The notes: generated by a model from the sequence alone, not told the origin. A stretch of DNA of 8,020 bases from CAYFQH01 sp964345215 (GCA_964345215.1 CAYFQH010000067.1:1-8020); one strand, 5' to 3'; positions 1 through 6,571 are shown, counted from the first letter of the stretch. Made by a program: numbers and translations.

Positions 1-656
1 TTATCGGCCATCATATCCAGGGTTTGGCTGTTAAAGTTATCCTTGGGGATAACCCGAAGCCCGTCATCTCCGGATACATATAAAATAGAAACCTTGTTCT
101 CTTCCCCTACTTTTTTCATGAGCTCAAGGCCTTTGGCATTGGCTCTGTCGCAGTAGTCGGCTAGCTTATTGGCCCTTTCCTCAAGGCCCAAAAGGGTACC
201 CAAGGTTCGGTAGGCATCTCCCATGGTTTCTAAATAAGCGGTAATATGCACGGTGGGAATACCCGTTTGCTGGGTAATGCTGTCCATGTCCTCTACAATG
301 CTCTTTTTAGGCTCCCCAATGTCTAAAATCACCTGGGGATCGGTGGCGGCCAGGGCTTCCAGGTTAATATCTCCCTTGCCATAAACGGTGCCAATGACGG
401 GCAAATCTTCTTTTACCTTAATAAAGGCTATTTCGTCCTCATCAAAGGCACTTGCAGCGGCCACAAACAGTTCAGGGGCCAGGGTAATCAGCACCATTTG
501 AGATAAGGGACCGGAAGGCACAAGGCGCTCAATGTTTTTAGGCAGGGTCACTTCCCGCCCGGCGGAGTCGGTAAAGGTTTGGGTTTCTTCTGCTAAAGCC
601 AGGGCCAGGGATAGGCACAAAGACAGAACCAAGAAGAAAGAAAGCAGTTTTTTCAT
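1..656 (-). CDS. ABC transporter substrate-binding protein, FecB/BtuF-like (3' end outside window)
   Basis: This is the extracellular binding protein of the metal or metal-chelate importer encoded upstream on the same strand. The visible part is 218 codons; the C-terminal part lies beyond base 1. It starts with a basic MKKLL, a hydrophobic stretch to about residue 20 and an ALA-type cleavage site before EETQTF, so it is exported. There is a cysteine at residue 14, but the residues before it (LSL) do not form a good lipobox. The segment DSAGREVTLP around residues 29-38 is the usual beginning of mature periplasmic-binding-protein family 2 domains (PF01497). The later pattern, PVIGTVYGKGDINLEAL followed by DPQVILDIGEP, matches the strand-helix order of that fold. 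The ATG has AAGGAG 10 bases upstream, and the gene lies 42 bases after the ATPase, so it is the third gene of the operon. Ligand specificity cannot be read from the protein; the leader RNA points to molybdate or tungstate rather than a siderophore. Confidence 0.88.
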   Translation of the reverse strand, partial: MKKLLSFFLVLSLCLSLALALAEETQTFTDSAGREVTLPKNIERLVPSGPLSQMVLITLAPELFVAAASAFDEDEIAFIKVKEDLPVIGTVYGKGDINLEALAATDPQVILDIGEPKKSIVEDMDSITQQTGIPTVHITAYLETMGDAYRTLGTLLGLEERANKLADYCDRANAKGLELMKKVGEENKVSILYVSGDDGLRVIPKDNFNSQTLDMMAD

Positions 657-698
657 GGGATATACACTCCTTTTTTGTGGTAAATATATGTTCATACC

Positions 699-1478
699 CT
701 AGGGCAACATACTCATTGGCAGGCAAATTCTAAAGTGGTCTTCATATAGGCTTTCGATTTTTGTGTCGATATTGTAAAGCTTTTTAATCACCTTCGTTTT
801 AATAACATCCTTAGGCGGGCCTTGGGCAATCAATTTTCCTTCCAGCATAGCAATAATTTGATCTGAAAACATAAAAGATTGCTCTGGATGATGGGTGGAT
901 TGAATAATGGTATATCCTTCCTTGGCCAGAGCCTGTATACAGCAAAGCACATGCATTTGATTGCCATAGTCCAAATTGGCGGTAGGTTCATCCATCATTA
1001 AAACAGGAGCCTGCTGGGCCAAGGCCCTGGCAATTAAGACCAGTTGCTTTTCTCCGCCGCTAATGCGCATAAAATCCCGGTGAGCCAAATGGGTAATGGC
1101 AAGTTTCTCCAAGGCTTCAAGGGCTGTTTGCTGCTGTTTTTTACCTGGGGATGAAAAGGCCGAAACCTGGCTGGAGGTGCCCATTAGCACCATGTCAAAC
1201 ACGCTGTATTGAAAAGCCGGGTAATGGGATTGGGGCACATAGGCAATTTGCTTGGCCAGCTCCTTTGGCGAAAAGCCTTTGATGTTTTGCCCGCCTATAA
1301 AAATACTGCCTTCATAGCCTTGTAAAAGGCCCAGCACACACTTAAACAAAGTGCTCTTTCCTACCCCGTTAGGGCCAAGAAGGGAAACCACGCTGCCTTT
1401 TTTAACGCCAAGGGAAACATCCTTTAGCACCGGCTGCTTTGTGTAGGCAAAGGAAAGGTTCTCAATTTCAATCATCAT
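699..1478 (-). CDS. ABC transporter ATP-binding protein, FecE/BtuD-like
   Basis: This is the cytoplasmic ATPase that powers the importer. In 259 residues it has every nucleotide-binding motif: Walker A GPNGVGKST (35-43), Q-loop glutamine in YVPQ (83), signature SGGEKQ (140-145), Walker B VLMMDEPT (159-166, with Asp163 and Glu164), D-loop NLD (168-170) and the switch histidine in STHH (196). The length and the YVPQ, SGGEKQ and STHHPEQ contexts fit the FecE/BtuD group that serves FecCD permeases (COG1120 type). Two ATG codons stand in tandem; the first is chosen because AAGGAGG lies 9 bases upstream and because it overlaps the permease stop in an ATGA arrangement, suggesting translational coupling. 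The C-terminal tail after about residue 228 is weakly conserved in such proteins. The subunit appears intact. Substrate identity is inferred only from the operon leader. Confidence 0.95.
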   Translation of the reverse strand: MMIEIENLSFAYTKQPVLKDVSLGVKKGSVVSLLGPNGVGKSTLFKCVLGLLQGYEGSIFIGGQNIKGFSPKELAKQIAYVPQSHYPAFQYSVFDMVLMGTSSQVSAFSSPGKKQQQTALEALEKLAITHLAHRDFMRISGGEKQLVLIARALAQQAPVLMMDEPTANLDYGNQMHVLCCIQALAKEGYTIIQSTHHPEQSFMFSDQIIAMLEGKLIAQGPPKDVIKTKVIKKLYNIDTKIESLYEDHFRICLPMSMLP

Positions 1479-2497
1479 ACGCTGTCTCCTCCTTTGAGCA
1501 TCAGGTATAAAAAGAAAGGAGCGCCGATAAAGGACGTTAAAATACCAATGGGTATTTCGGTGGTAAGCAGGTTACGGGATACATTATCCACCAGCAGCAA
1601 AAAAAGCGCCCCAAATACCATGGAAACTGGCAGCAAATACCGGTAATTGTTGCCCACCAGCTTGCGGGAAAAATGGGGAATGACCAACCCTATCCAACCA
1701 ATGGTGCCGCTAACCGCTACGGATGTGGCCGTCACCAGGGTAGCACAAAGCACCACCACTAGCCTTAAAAGGGAGGTGTTCACTCCCAAGGTTTTGGCTT
1801 CTTCTTCCCCCAAGGTGAGCAGGTTCATCCGCCAGCGTAAAAGCAGCAAGGGCACAAGGCCTATTACCATGGGAATAAGGGCAACAAACACTTCTTCTAA
1901 TTTGGCGCCGGATAAGCTGCCCATTAACCAATAGGTAATGGCGGGAAGCTGTTCGGTAGGGTCGGCCACCAGTTTAAGAAAGGAGGTAGCCGAAGAGAAG
2001 AGGGAACTGATCATAATGCCCGAGAGCACCAGACCTACAATTTGCTTGCCCCGAACCTTTTTGCCAAACAGCCATACAATTAAAACCGTAACAAGGCTAA
2101 AGGCAAAGGCGCTTAGGGTAATGCGGCTTTTGCCAAGGCCCAACAAAATGGCCAAGGCTGCTCCGAAGGCCGCCCCCTGGGAGGCCCCCAACACATCGGG
2201 AGAAGCCATGGGGTTTTGGAAAATACCCTGGTAGGCGGCCCCGGCAGCAGATAAACAGCAGCCTACCATACAGGCAATGAGGATGCGAGGCAGCCGCACC
2301 TGAAAGAAGATCCTTTCAGTGCGGCTTTCCCAAAAGGGTTCCACAGGAGCTATTTTTGACCAAAGAATGCCAAAGATTTCTTTAATTGAAATGGGAAAAC
2401 GGCCAAGGGCAAAAGAAAGGGCGAACAAAACAAGCAGAATCAAACATAAAACTATAAAAACACCTTGTTTTTTCTTGTGTCCATATTCTTGTATCAC
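1475..2497 (-). CDS. FecCD-family ABC transporter permease
   Basis: This is the membrane subunit of a type II ABC importer of the BtuC/FecCD family (PF01032), 340 residues long, which is normal for a ten-helix permease. The N-terminus has a hydrophobic segment at about 12-32. The family block G-A-A-Y-Q-G-x-F-Q-N-P-M-A-S-P-D-x-L-G-x-S-x-G-A is at 86-110. The acidic GEEEAKTLGVN at 230-240 is the coupling helix region that docks on the ATPase. The block GTIGWIGLVIPHFSRKLVG with NYRYLLP is at 264-290. The start is a GTG: AAGGA lies 10 bases before it, an in-frame TAA occurs a few codons upstream, and the next in-frame ATG is deep in the protein. It is the first gene of the operon, an order (permease, ATPase, binding protein) different from the more common binding-protein-first layout. 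Haemophilus MolB, a molybdate/tungstate permease, belongs to the same family, so the fold does not exclude oxyanion transport. Confidence 0.94.
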   Translation of the reverse strand: MIQEYGHKKKQGVFIVLCLILLVLFALSFALGRFPISIKEIFGILWSKIAPVEPFWESRTERIFFQVRLPRILIACMVGCCLSAAGAAYQGIFQNPMASPDVLGASQGAAFGAALAILLGLGKSRITLSAFAFSLVTVLIVWLFGKKVRGKQIVGLVLSGIMISSLFSSATSFLKLVADPTEQLPAITYWLMGSLSGAKLEEVFVALIPMVIGLVPLLLLRWRMNLLTLGEEEAKTLGVNTSLLRLVVVLCATLVTATSVAVSGTIGWIGLVIPHFSRKLVGNNYRYLLPVSMVFGALFLLLVDNVSRNLLTTEIPIGILTSFIGAPFFLYLMLKGGDSV

Positions 2498-2507
2498 GTA
2501 AATACCG

Positions 2508-2512
2508 TCCTT
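2508..2512 (-). promoter_or_regulatory. Ribosome binding site of the permease gene
   Basis: On the minus strand AAGGA lies 10 bases before the GTG start. It decides that start, because no ATG is available between the preceding in-frame stop and the first conserved segment of the permease. It is weaker than the AGGAGG sites of the other genes here. Confidence 0.6.
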
Positions 2513-2525
2513 TTACATTAAAATA

Positions 2526-2572
2526 GGGATTTTTGACAAAAAGCAAAAACCCCCGTGCAGGCATTGGTGTTT
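2526..2572 (-). promoter_or_regulatory. Candidate expression platform: two mutually exclusive hairpins in the importer leader
   Basis: Downstream of the aptamer-like RNA, the leader read on the minus strand contains a segment GGGGGTTTTT (2554-2545) that can pair in two ways. It can pair backward with AAACACC (2572-2566), with one A/G mismatch, giving a hairpin followed by GCTTTTT that resembles a weak intrinsic terminator. It can also pair forward with AAAAATCCC (2534-2526), with one bulged T. The two pairings exclude each other, as expected for a riboswitch expression platform. Neither hairpin is strong, so control at the level of translation remains possible. The pairing is seen in the sequence; the switching role is inferred. 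Confidence 0.35.
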
Positions 2573-2684
2573 AGCTCCTTTTCAAATACGGAAGGCCAGG
2601 CCGTTTCCAGCAGGGCCCTTAAAACCCAAAGGTTTTGGCTTTTTTTCATAGCATATTGCCGTAGAAATAAAAGCTCGGAGGGAC
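2573..2684 (-). ncRNA. Candidate Moco (molybdenum/tungsten cofactor) riboswitch in the importer leader
   Basis: This stretch of the transcript's 5' leader folds as a multi-branched aptamer. The closing helix pairs CTCC (2680-2677) with GGAG (2578-2575). After an internal loop, TACGG (2663-2659) pairs with CCGTA (2591-2587). Inside are a hairpin AAAACC/GGTTTT (2636-2621) and a hairpin at 2617-2594: GGCC, a CT/CT loop, then GCTG closed by a GAAA tetraloop. The 3' strand CCGTATTTGAAAAGGAG matches 14 of 17 positions of the end of the E. coli moaA Moco leader as I remember it (CCGUAUCUGGAAAGGUG). The 5' strand has the same order, CxCC, 12-13 bases, then TACGG. An AGGGC element leads into the last hairpin in both. 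The region between TACGG and the inner hairpin is not similar, so this is a divergent member, a tungsten-cofactor variant, or a different structured RNA. The Moco family is known to precede molybdate transporter and cofactor genes. Confidence 0.5.
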
Positions 2685-2700
2685 ATATTCAATTATCAAA

Positions 2701-2729
2701 ATTATACGGCCTTGTGAAGAAACTGTCAA
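2701..2729 (-). promoter_or_regulatory. Perfect consensus sigma-A promoter of the importer operon
   Basis: On the minus strand TTGACA (2729-2724) is followed after exactly 17 bases by TATAAT (2706-2701), a perfect match to the vegetative promoter consensus. Transcription should begin near 2694, giving a leader of about 197 bases before the GTG start, long enough to hold the structured RNA. A promoter this strong in front of a transporter operon suggests that control is exerted after initiation, by the leader. Confidence 0.85.
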
Positions 2730-2800
2730 CTTTAAAACTAAGGAAACATTCATAAAATCTCCAATGGCCTAAAATCAGGGGAAATCTCTTCTTGCGCACC

Positions 2801-2829
2801 TTGTTTTTTTTGTAACAAAATGCTATGAT
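2801..2829 (+). promoter_or_regulatory. Extended -10 promoter of the scaffold/GGGtGRT operon
   Basis: TTGTTT (2801-2806), a 17-base spacer and TATGAT (2824-2829) preceded by TGC form an extended -10 promoter facing the scaffold gene. Start of transcription would be near 2836, giving a leader of about 67 bases. The spacer contains the palindrome TTTTGT-A-ACAAAA (2808-2820), which could be an operator. Confidence 0.65.
2808..2820. repeat. 13-base palindrome in the promoter spacer
   Basis: TTTTGT and ACAAAA form a perfect inverted repeat around a single A, lying between the -35 and -10 elements of the scaffold-gene promoter. The position suits a repressor site, but the sequence does not fit a regulator I can name, and such A/T-rich palindromes also arise by chance. 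Confidence 0.3.
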
Positions 2830-2902
2830 ATGATAGGTTTTTGACCGGGAGGTTATGGTTTTTTATTCTGTAAATCACATGAAAGAGAGGAGCAGTTTAC
2901 TT

Positions 2903-3595
2903 ATGAAGTATTCGGCAGAAGTGGAAAAAATGTGCACTGTTGCTAAGGGAGCCAAGCGTTCCTGCGCCCCTATTCCTGTAGAAGGAAACTGGGTAAAAGC
3001 AACCCAAATTTCTCATATAAGCGGTTTAACCCACGGTGTTGGCGGGTGTGCACCCCAACAGGGCGCTTGCAAACTTACACTAAACATTAAAGAGGGGATT
3101 ATTGAAGAGGCCCTGATCGAAACCATTGGCTGCAGCGGCATGACCCACTCAGCAGCCATGGCAGCAGAAGTATTGCCCGGAAAAACTCTTCTTGAAGCCA
3201 TGAATACGGATCTTGTGTGCGACGCCATTAACGTGGCCATGCGGGAACTGTTTTTACAAGCCATTTACGGCCGAACCCAAACTGCTTTTTCTGAAAACGG
3301 CCTGCCCATCGGCGCAGGTTTGGAAGATTTGGGGGGGACCTTGCGCAGCCAAATCGGTACCACCTACTCCACCAGCAAAGCCGGCCCTCGTTATTTAGAA
3401 GTAGCGGAAGGCTATGTAACAAAAATTGCTTTGGACAAAAGCAATCAAATTATAGGCTATGAATTTGTAAACTTAGGCGGCATGATGAAGGCCATTGCCA
3501 AGGGGAAAAGCGCCAACGATGCCTATGAAGGCGCCAAGGGCAGCTACGGCCGCTTCAGCGAAGGGGTTCAATTTATTGACCCACGCCATGAATAA
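2903..3595 (+). CDS. Iron-sulfur cluster assembly scaffold protein, IscU/NifU N-terminal-like
   Basis: This 230-residue protein belongs to the IscU/NifU-N scaffold superfamily (PF01592-like), on which [Fe-S] clusters are assembled before transfer. The diagnostic block is ETIGCSGMTHSAAMAAEVLPGK at 73-94, equivalent to the GC-x-A-x-A-S-S segment and following GKT turn of IscU. Cys49 (in GGCAPQQGAC), Cys77 and Cys106 (in LVCDAINVAM) are the likely equivalents of the three IscU ligand cysteines; Cys11, Cys21 and Cys56 are additional. It is longer than IscU (about 130 residues): the C-terminal part from about residue 130 is an extension typical of the version found next to GGGtGRT genes. The ATG at 2903 is preferred because AGGAG lies 10 bases upstream. 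An earlier in-frame ATG at 2855 would add 16 unconserved residues and has a purine run only 2 bases away. It is first in a two-gene operon. Function is inferred from family, and the client protein is unknown. Confidence 0.85.
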   Translation: MKYSAEVEKMCTVAKGAKRSCAPIPVEGNWVKATQISHISGLTHGVGGCAPQQGACKLTLNIKEGIIEEALIETIGCSGMTHSAAMAAEVLPGKTLLEAMNTDLVCDAINVAMRELFLQAIYGRTQTAFSENGLPIGAGLEDLGGTLRSQIGTTYSTSKAGPRYLEVAEGYVTKIALDKSNQIIGYEFVNLGGMMKAIAKGKSANDAYEGAKGSYGRFSEGVQFIDPRHE

Positions 3596-3615
3596 GATGT
3601 AAGGAGGGTATCAAA

Positions 3616-4617
3616 ATGGCTATTACTTTTGAAAGTTATGAAAGACGTATTGATAAAATTAACGGTGTTTTAGCGCAGTACGGCATTGCTTCGTTAGAAG
3701 AAGCCCAACAAATTTGTGAAGGCAAGGGCATTGATGTGCGTGCCATTGTAAAAGGGGTGCAGCCCATCGCCTTTGAAAACGCCGTTTGGGCCTATGTAAT
3801 AGGTGCTGCCATTGCCATTAAAAGCGGCAAAACAAACGCTTCCGATGCGGCCAGCGCCATTGGCATAGGACTGCAAGCTTTTTGCATTCCCGGCTCTGTT
3901 GCCGATGAACGGCAGGTAGGCATTGGCCATGGTAACCTGGCATCTATGTTGCTTACAGAAGACACCGATTGCTTTGCCTTTTTAGCCGGCCACGAATCTT
4001 TTGCCGCTGCTGAGGGAGCCATTGGCATTGCCAACAACGCCAACAAAAGCCGCAAACGGCCCCTGCGGGTTATTTTAAACGGCTTGGGTAAAGATGCCGC
4101 CCTCATTATTTCCCGCATTAACGGCTTTACCTTTGTAGATACAGAGTTTAACTATAACACCGGAGAATTGGCTGTAGTAGAAGAGATTGCCTTTTCCAAC
4201 GGGGACCGGGCCAAAGTAAAATGCTACGGTGTAGATGACGTACGGGAAGGGGTTGCCGTCATGCACCACGAAAAAGTGGATGTATCCATTACCGGCAACT
4301 CCACCAATCCCACCCGTTTTCAGCACCCGGTAGCAGGCACCTATAAAAAAGAATGTATTTTACAAGGTAAAAAATACTTCTCCGTTGCCTCCGGCGGCGG
4401 TACAGGCCGTACCCTGCATCCGGATAACGTGGCTGCCGGCCCTGCTTCCTACGGCCTAACCGATACCATGGGCCGTATGCACTCCGACGCTCAGTTCGCC
4501 GGTTCTTCCTCAGTGCCCGCCCACGTAGAAATGATGGGCTTTTTAGGCATGGGCAACAACCCCATGGTTGGGGCAACGGTTGCTGTAGCTGTGGCTGTTG
4601 AGCAAGCTGGAAAATAA
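3616..4617 (+). CDS. GGGtGRT protein (PF14057 family), function unknown
   Basis: This 333-residue protein carries the motif that names its family, GGGTGRT at 260-266, followed by a strongly patterned C-terminus: a Tyr-Gly-Leu-Thr-Asp-Thr-Met-Gly-Arg-Met-His run at 279-289, then AHVEMMGFLGMGNNPMVGA at 302-320. Its N-terminal half contains glycine/alanine-rich segments (IGAAIAIKSGK, 62-72; AIGIGLQAFCIPGSV, 81-95) and histidine pairs at 217-218. Cysteines are at 34, 90, 119, 203 and 247. There is no signal peptide or clear membrane helix, so it is probably cytoplasmic. AGGAGG lies 9 bases before the ATG, and only 20 bases separate it from the scaffold gene, so the two are co-transcribed. The recurrent pairing with a NifU-like scaffold suggests a role in receiving or handling an iron-sulfur cluster, but no activity is known to me and none can be read from the sequence. 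The gene ends in tandem TAA stops just before a terminator. Confidence 0.9.
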   Translation: MAITFESYERRIDKINGVLAQYGIASLEEAQQICEGKGIDVRAIVKGVQPIAFENAVWAYVIGAAIAIKSGKTNASDAASAIGIGLQAFCIPGSVADERQVGIGHGNLASMLLTEDTDCFAFLAGHESFAAAEGAIGIANNANKSRKRPLRVILNGLGKDAALIISRINGFTFVDTEFNYNTGELAVVEEIAFSNGDRAKVKCYGVDDVREGVAVMHHEKVDVSITGNSTNPTRFQHPVAGTYKKECILQGKKYFSVASGGGTGRTLHPDNVAAGPASYGLTDTMGRMHSDAQFAGSSSVPAHVEMMGFLGMGNNPMVGATVAVAVAVEQAGK

Positions 4618-4643
4618 TAATTTCCTTAACTGTTAAACCATTT

Positions 4644-4676
4644 AAAAAAACCTGTATATTACTTACAGGTTTTTTT
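4644..4676. terminator. Bidirectional intrinsic terminator between convergent genes
   Basis: CCTGTA (4651-4656) and TACAGG (4664-4669) form a stem with a 7-base loop, flanked by A7 on one side and T7 on the other. It therefore reads as a hairpin plus T-run on both strands. It ends the scaffold/GGGtGRT operon from the left and the phosphohexomutase gene from the right. Confidence 0.92.
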
Positions 4677-4682
4677 GTTGAC

Positions 4683-6404
4683 CTAAATTTGAACCAGCCT
4701 TTGGGCCAGCGCCTCGTAAAGGTTTATCTTTTCATCCGCCTCTTTTTGGCTTTGCTCCAATACTGCTGCATAAATTTTCATTTTAGGCTCCGTGCCTGAT
4801 GGGCGGAAGGTAAGCCAGTTTCCCTCATCAAAAATAAATTTCAGTACATCGGATTCAGGGAGGATAAGGGCAGTTGTTTGCCCCGTTACACAATCGGTAG
4901 CAGTAGAAAACCCATAATCTTCAATGGTTTTAAGGCCAAGCCCTTCCAAAAGGTTTTGTCCCTCTCTTCGAAGCTTTGCCATAATTTCACCAATCTGCTT
5001 TTGCCCCTGGGCCCCGGGCAGGGTAATGGAGATCAGTTTTTCCTTGCTGTAGCCGTATTGTTTAAAAAGAACTTCTAAAGCTTGTATAAGGGTTAGGTTT
5101 TGCTCCTGATAAAAAAGAGCCATTTCGGCAATGAGGCTGGCGGCAATCACCCCATCTTTATCCCGTACAAAGGTGCCTGCCAGGTAACCATAACTTTCTT
5201 CAAAACCCAGTAAAAAGCTGTGCTTGTGGTTTTCTTCCCACTGGCCAATGATTTCACCTATGTATTTAAAGCCGGTTAAAGTTTCAAACAGGCGAACCCC
5301 AAAGGCTTTGCAAATCGCCTTGGATAAATCGGAGGTAACAATGGTTTTAACCACCCCTCCATTAGGAGGCAAGGCTTTTTTTTCTTTTAAGGCAACTAAA
5401 ATATAGTTACATAAAAGGGCCCCAATTTGGTTGCCCGTTAAGGGGCTATAACTCCCTTTACCATCCCTGGCCTGTACGCCAATCCGGTCACAGTCCGGGT
5501 CGGTGGCAAAAATCACATGGGGCTGAAGGCCTTGGGCCTCTTTAAGGGCCAAGGTAAAGGCCGAGGGCTCTTCGGGGTTGGGGGATTTGAGGGTAGAGAA
5601 GTTGCCATCGGGGGTCATCTGTTCTTTTACAACGGAGAGCTGATATCCTTGTTTTTGTAGGACATGGCTTATCGGCTTGGCCCCTGTACCGTGAAGCGGC
5701 GTATATAAAATATGAAGGCGGCCGGCTTTTTCCTTTATCAGTTGGGGGCGCAAGGCCAAATCGATCACCTTTTGGTAATAATTTTCATCCATTTGAGCCC
5801 CTAAATCATAAAGGAGCCCATTTTCCCGGGCCTTGTCCAAGGGCATTTTCTTTACCCCGGTAAAAAGTTCCACCTGCTCAATGTAATTTAAGATCTCCTT
5901 GGCCGCCTCATCGGTAATTTGGCAGCCGTCAGGGCCGTATACCTTATAGCCGTTATATTCCTTAGGGTTGTGAGAGGCCGTGATTACAATGCCCCCCTGG
6001 GCCTTCACTTCCCTTAAGGCAAAGGAGAGCATGGGGGTGGGCCGCACATCTTCGTACAAATACACACGAATACCATTTGCGCACAGTACCTTGGCGGCAT
6101 GTTGAGCAAAGGTTTTAGAAAAATTACGGGTATCATAGGCAATGGCAATACCCGGGTGTTCATGGCCCCCTAATAAATAGTTTGCCAACCCCTGGGTGGC
6201 CTTGCCCACGGTGTAAATGTTCATCCGGTTATCTCCTGCCCCAATCATGCCCCTTAAGCCACCGGTGCCAAAGGATAAATCCTTCCAGAACCGGTCTTCA
6301 ATTGCTTTTTGATCTTCTTTTATTTCCCTCAGCTCCTGGCGTAAGGCTTCGCTTAGCCCAGACTGATCCAGCCAGCGGTGATAACGCTTTAAAACATCTG
6401 CCAT
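4683..6404 (-). CDS. Phosphoglucomutase/phosphomannomutase (alpha-D-phosphohexomutase)
   Basis: This cytoplasmic enzyme interconverts hexose 1-phosphate and 6-phosphate, feeding UDP-glucose and surface-polysaccharide synthesis. At 573 residues it matches the long bacterial form such as Bacillus PgcA (about 580). All four catalytic loops are present. The phosphoserine loop TASHNP is at 142-147 with Ser144 as the phosphorylated residue. The metal-binding loop DPDCDR is at 302-307 with three aspartates. The sugar-binding loop GFEESYGY is at 400-407, and the phosphate-binding loop FRPSGTEPK is at 533-541. FGTGGLRG at 45-52 is the usual N-terminal glycine-rich segment. GGAGG lies 9 bases before the ATG. 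It is a single-gene unit between a divergent promoter region and a shared terminator. Glucose versus mannose preference cannot be decided from motifs; the GFEESYGY loop favours the glucose-type 2,3-bisphosphate-independent PgcA group. Confidence 0.95.
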   Translation of the reverse strand: MADVLKRYHRWLDQSGLSEALRQELREIKEDQKAIEDRFWKDLSFGTGGLRGMIGAGDNRMNIYTVGKATQGLANYLLGGHEHPGIAIAYDTRNFSKTFAQHAAKVLCANGIRVYLYEDVRPTPMLSFALREVKAQGGIVITASHNPKEYNGYKVYGPDGCQITDEAAKEILNYIEQVELFTGVKKMPLDKARENGLLYDLGAQMDENYYQKVIDLALRPQLIKEKAGRLHILYTPLHGTGAKPISHVLQKQGYQLSVVKEQMTPDGNFSTLKSPNPEEPSAFTLALKEAQGLQPHVIFATDPDCDRIGVQARDGKGSYSPLTGNQIGALLCNYILVALKEKKALPPNGGVVKTIVTSDLSKAICKAFGVRLFETLTGFKYIGEIIGQWEENHKHSFLLGFEESYGYLAGTFVRDKDGVIAASLIAEMALFYQEQNLTLIQALEVLFKQYGYSKEKLISITLPGAQGQKQIGEIMAKLRREGQNLLEGLGLKTIEDYGFSTATDCVTGQTTALILPESDVLKFIFDEGNWLTFRPSGTEPKMKIYAAVLEQSQKEADEKINLYEALAQRLVQI

Positions 6405-6437
6405 CTTAAAAAACCTCCGTAAAAAACACTCACCTTA

Positions 6438-6466
6438 AGTATAAAGGAAAAACCCATAAATACCTA
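6438..6466 (-). promoter_or_regulatory. Weak candidate promoter of the phosphohexomutase gene
   Basis: On the minus strand TATACT (6443-6438) is a good -10 element 33 bases before the start codon. The hexamer 17 bases upstream (TAGGTA) is a poor -35, so this is only a candidate. Confidence 0.35.
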
Positions 6467-6495
6467 TTAAAAATATTAAATCTTTAAACAAATGC

Positions 6496-6524
6496 AAGAC
6501 AAGGGGTAAAAGAAAGGCTATAAT
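6496..6524 (+). promoter_or_regulatory. Promoter of the Gfo/Idh/MocA oxidoreductase gene
   Basis: TATAAT (6519-6524) is a perfect -10 element. AAGACA (6496-6501), 17 bases upstream, shares the GACA half of the -35 consensus. Transcription would start near 6531, about 40 bases before the start codon. Confidence 0.6.
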
Positions 6525-6571
6525 ACAGGTATTGCACAGGATGATGCTTTTAAATTTAAGGAGGAAAAACC

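Noticed and set aside
538..726. Minus-strand reading frame spanning the gap between ATPase and binding protein
   Set aside because: It overlaps both genes in another frame and has no family signature.
2382..2564. Minus-strand reading frame of 60 codons across the importer leader and the permease start
   Set aside because: It overlaps the permease in another frame, lies within the structured leader, and shows no recognisable protein pattern.
2621..2650. Plus-strand hairpin AAAACC-CAAA-GGTTTT followed by a T-run, resembling a terminator
   Set aside because: No plus-strand gene lies upstream; the same bases are better explained as an inner hairpin of the minus-strand leader RNA.
2500..2700. 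Cobalamin (B12) riboswitch, the usual expectation before a BtuCD-like operon
   Set aside because: I could not find the B12-box ending (AGCCAGGAGACCTGCC-like) or the GCCACTG core on the minus strand.
2855..2902. Upstream in-frame ATG (2855) as start of the scaffold protein
   Set aside because: Its purine-rich site is only 2 bases away, the added residues are not family-like, and the ATG at 2903 has a well-spaced AGGAG.
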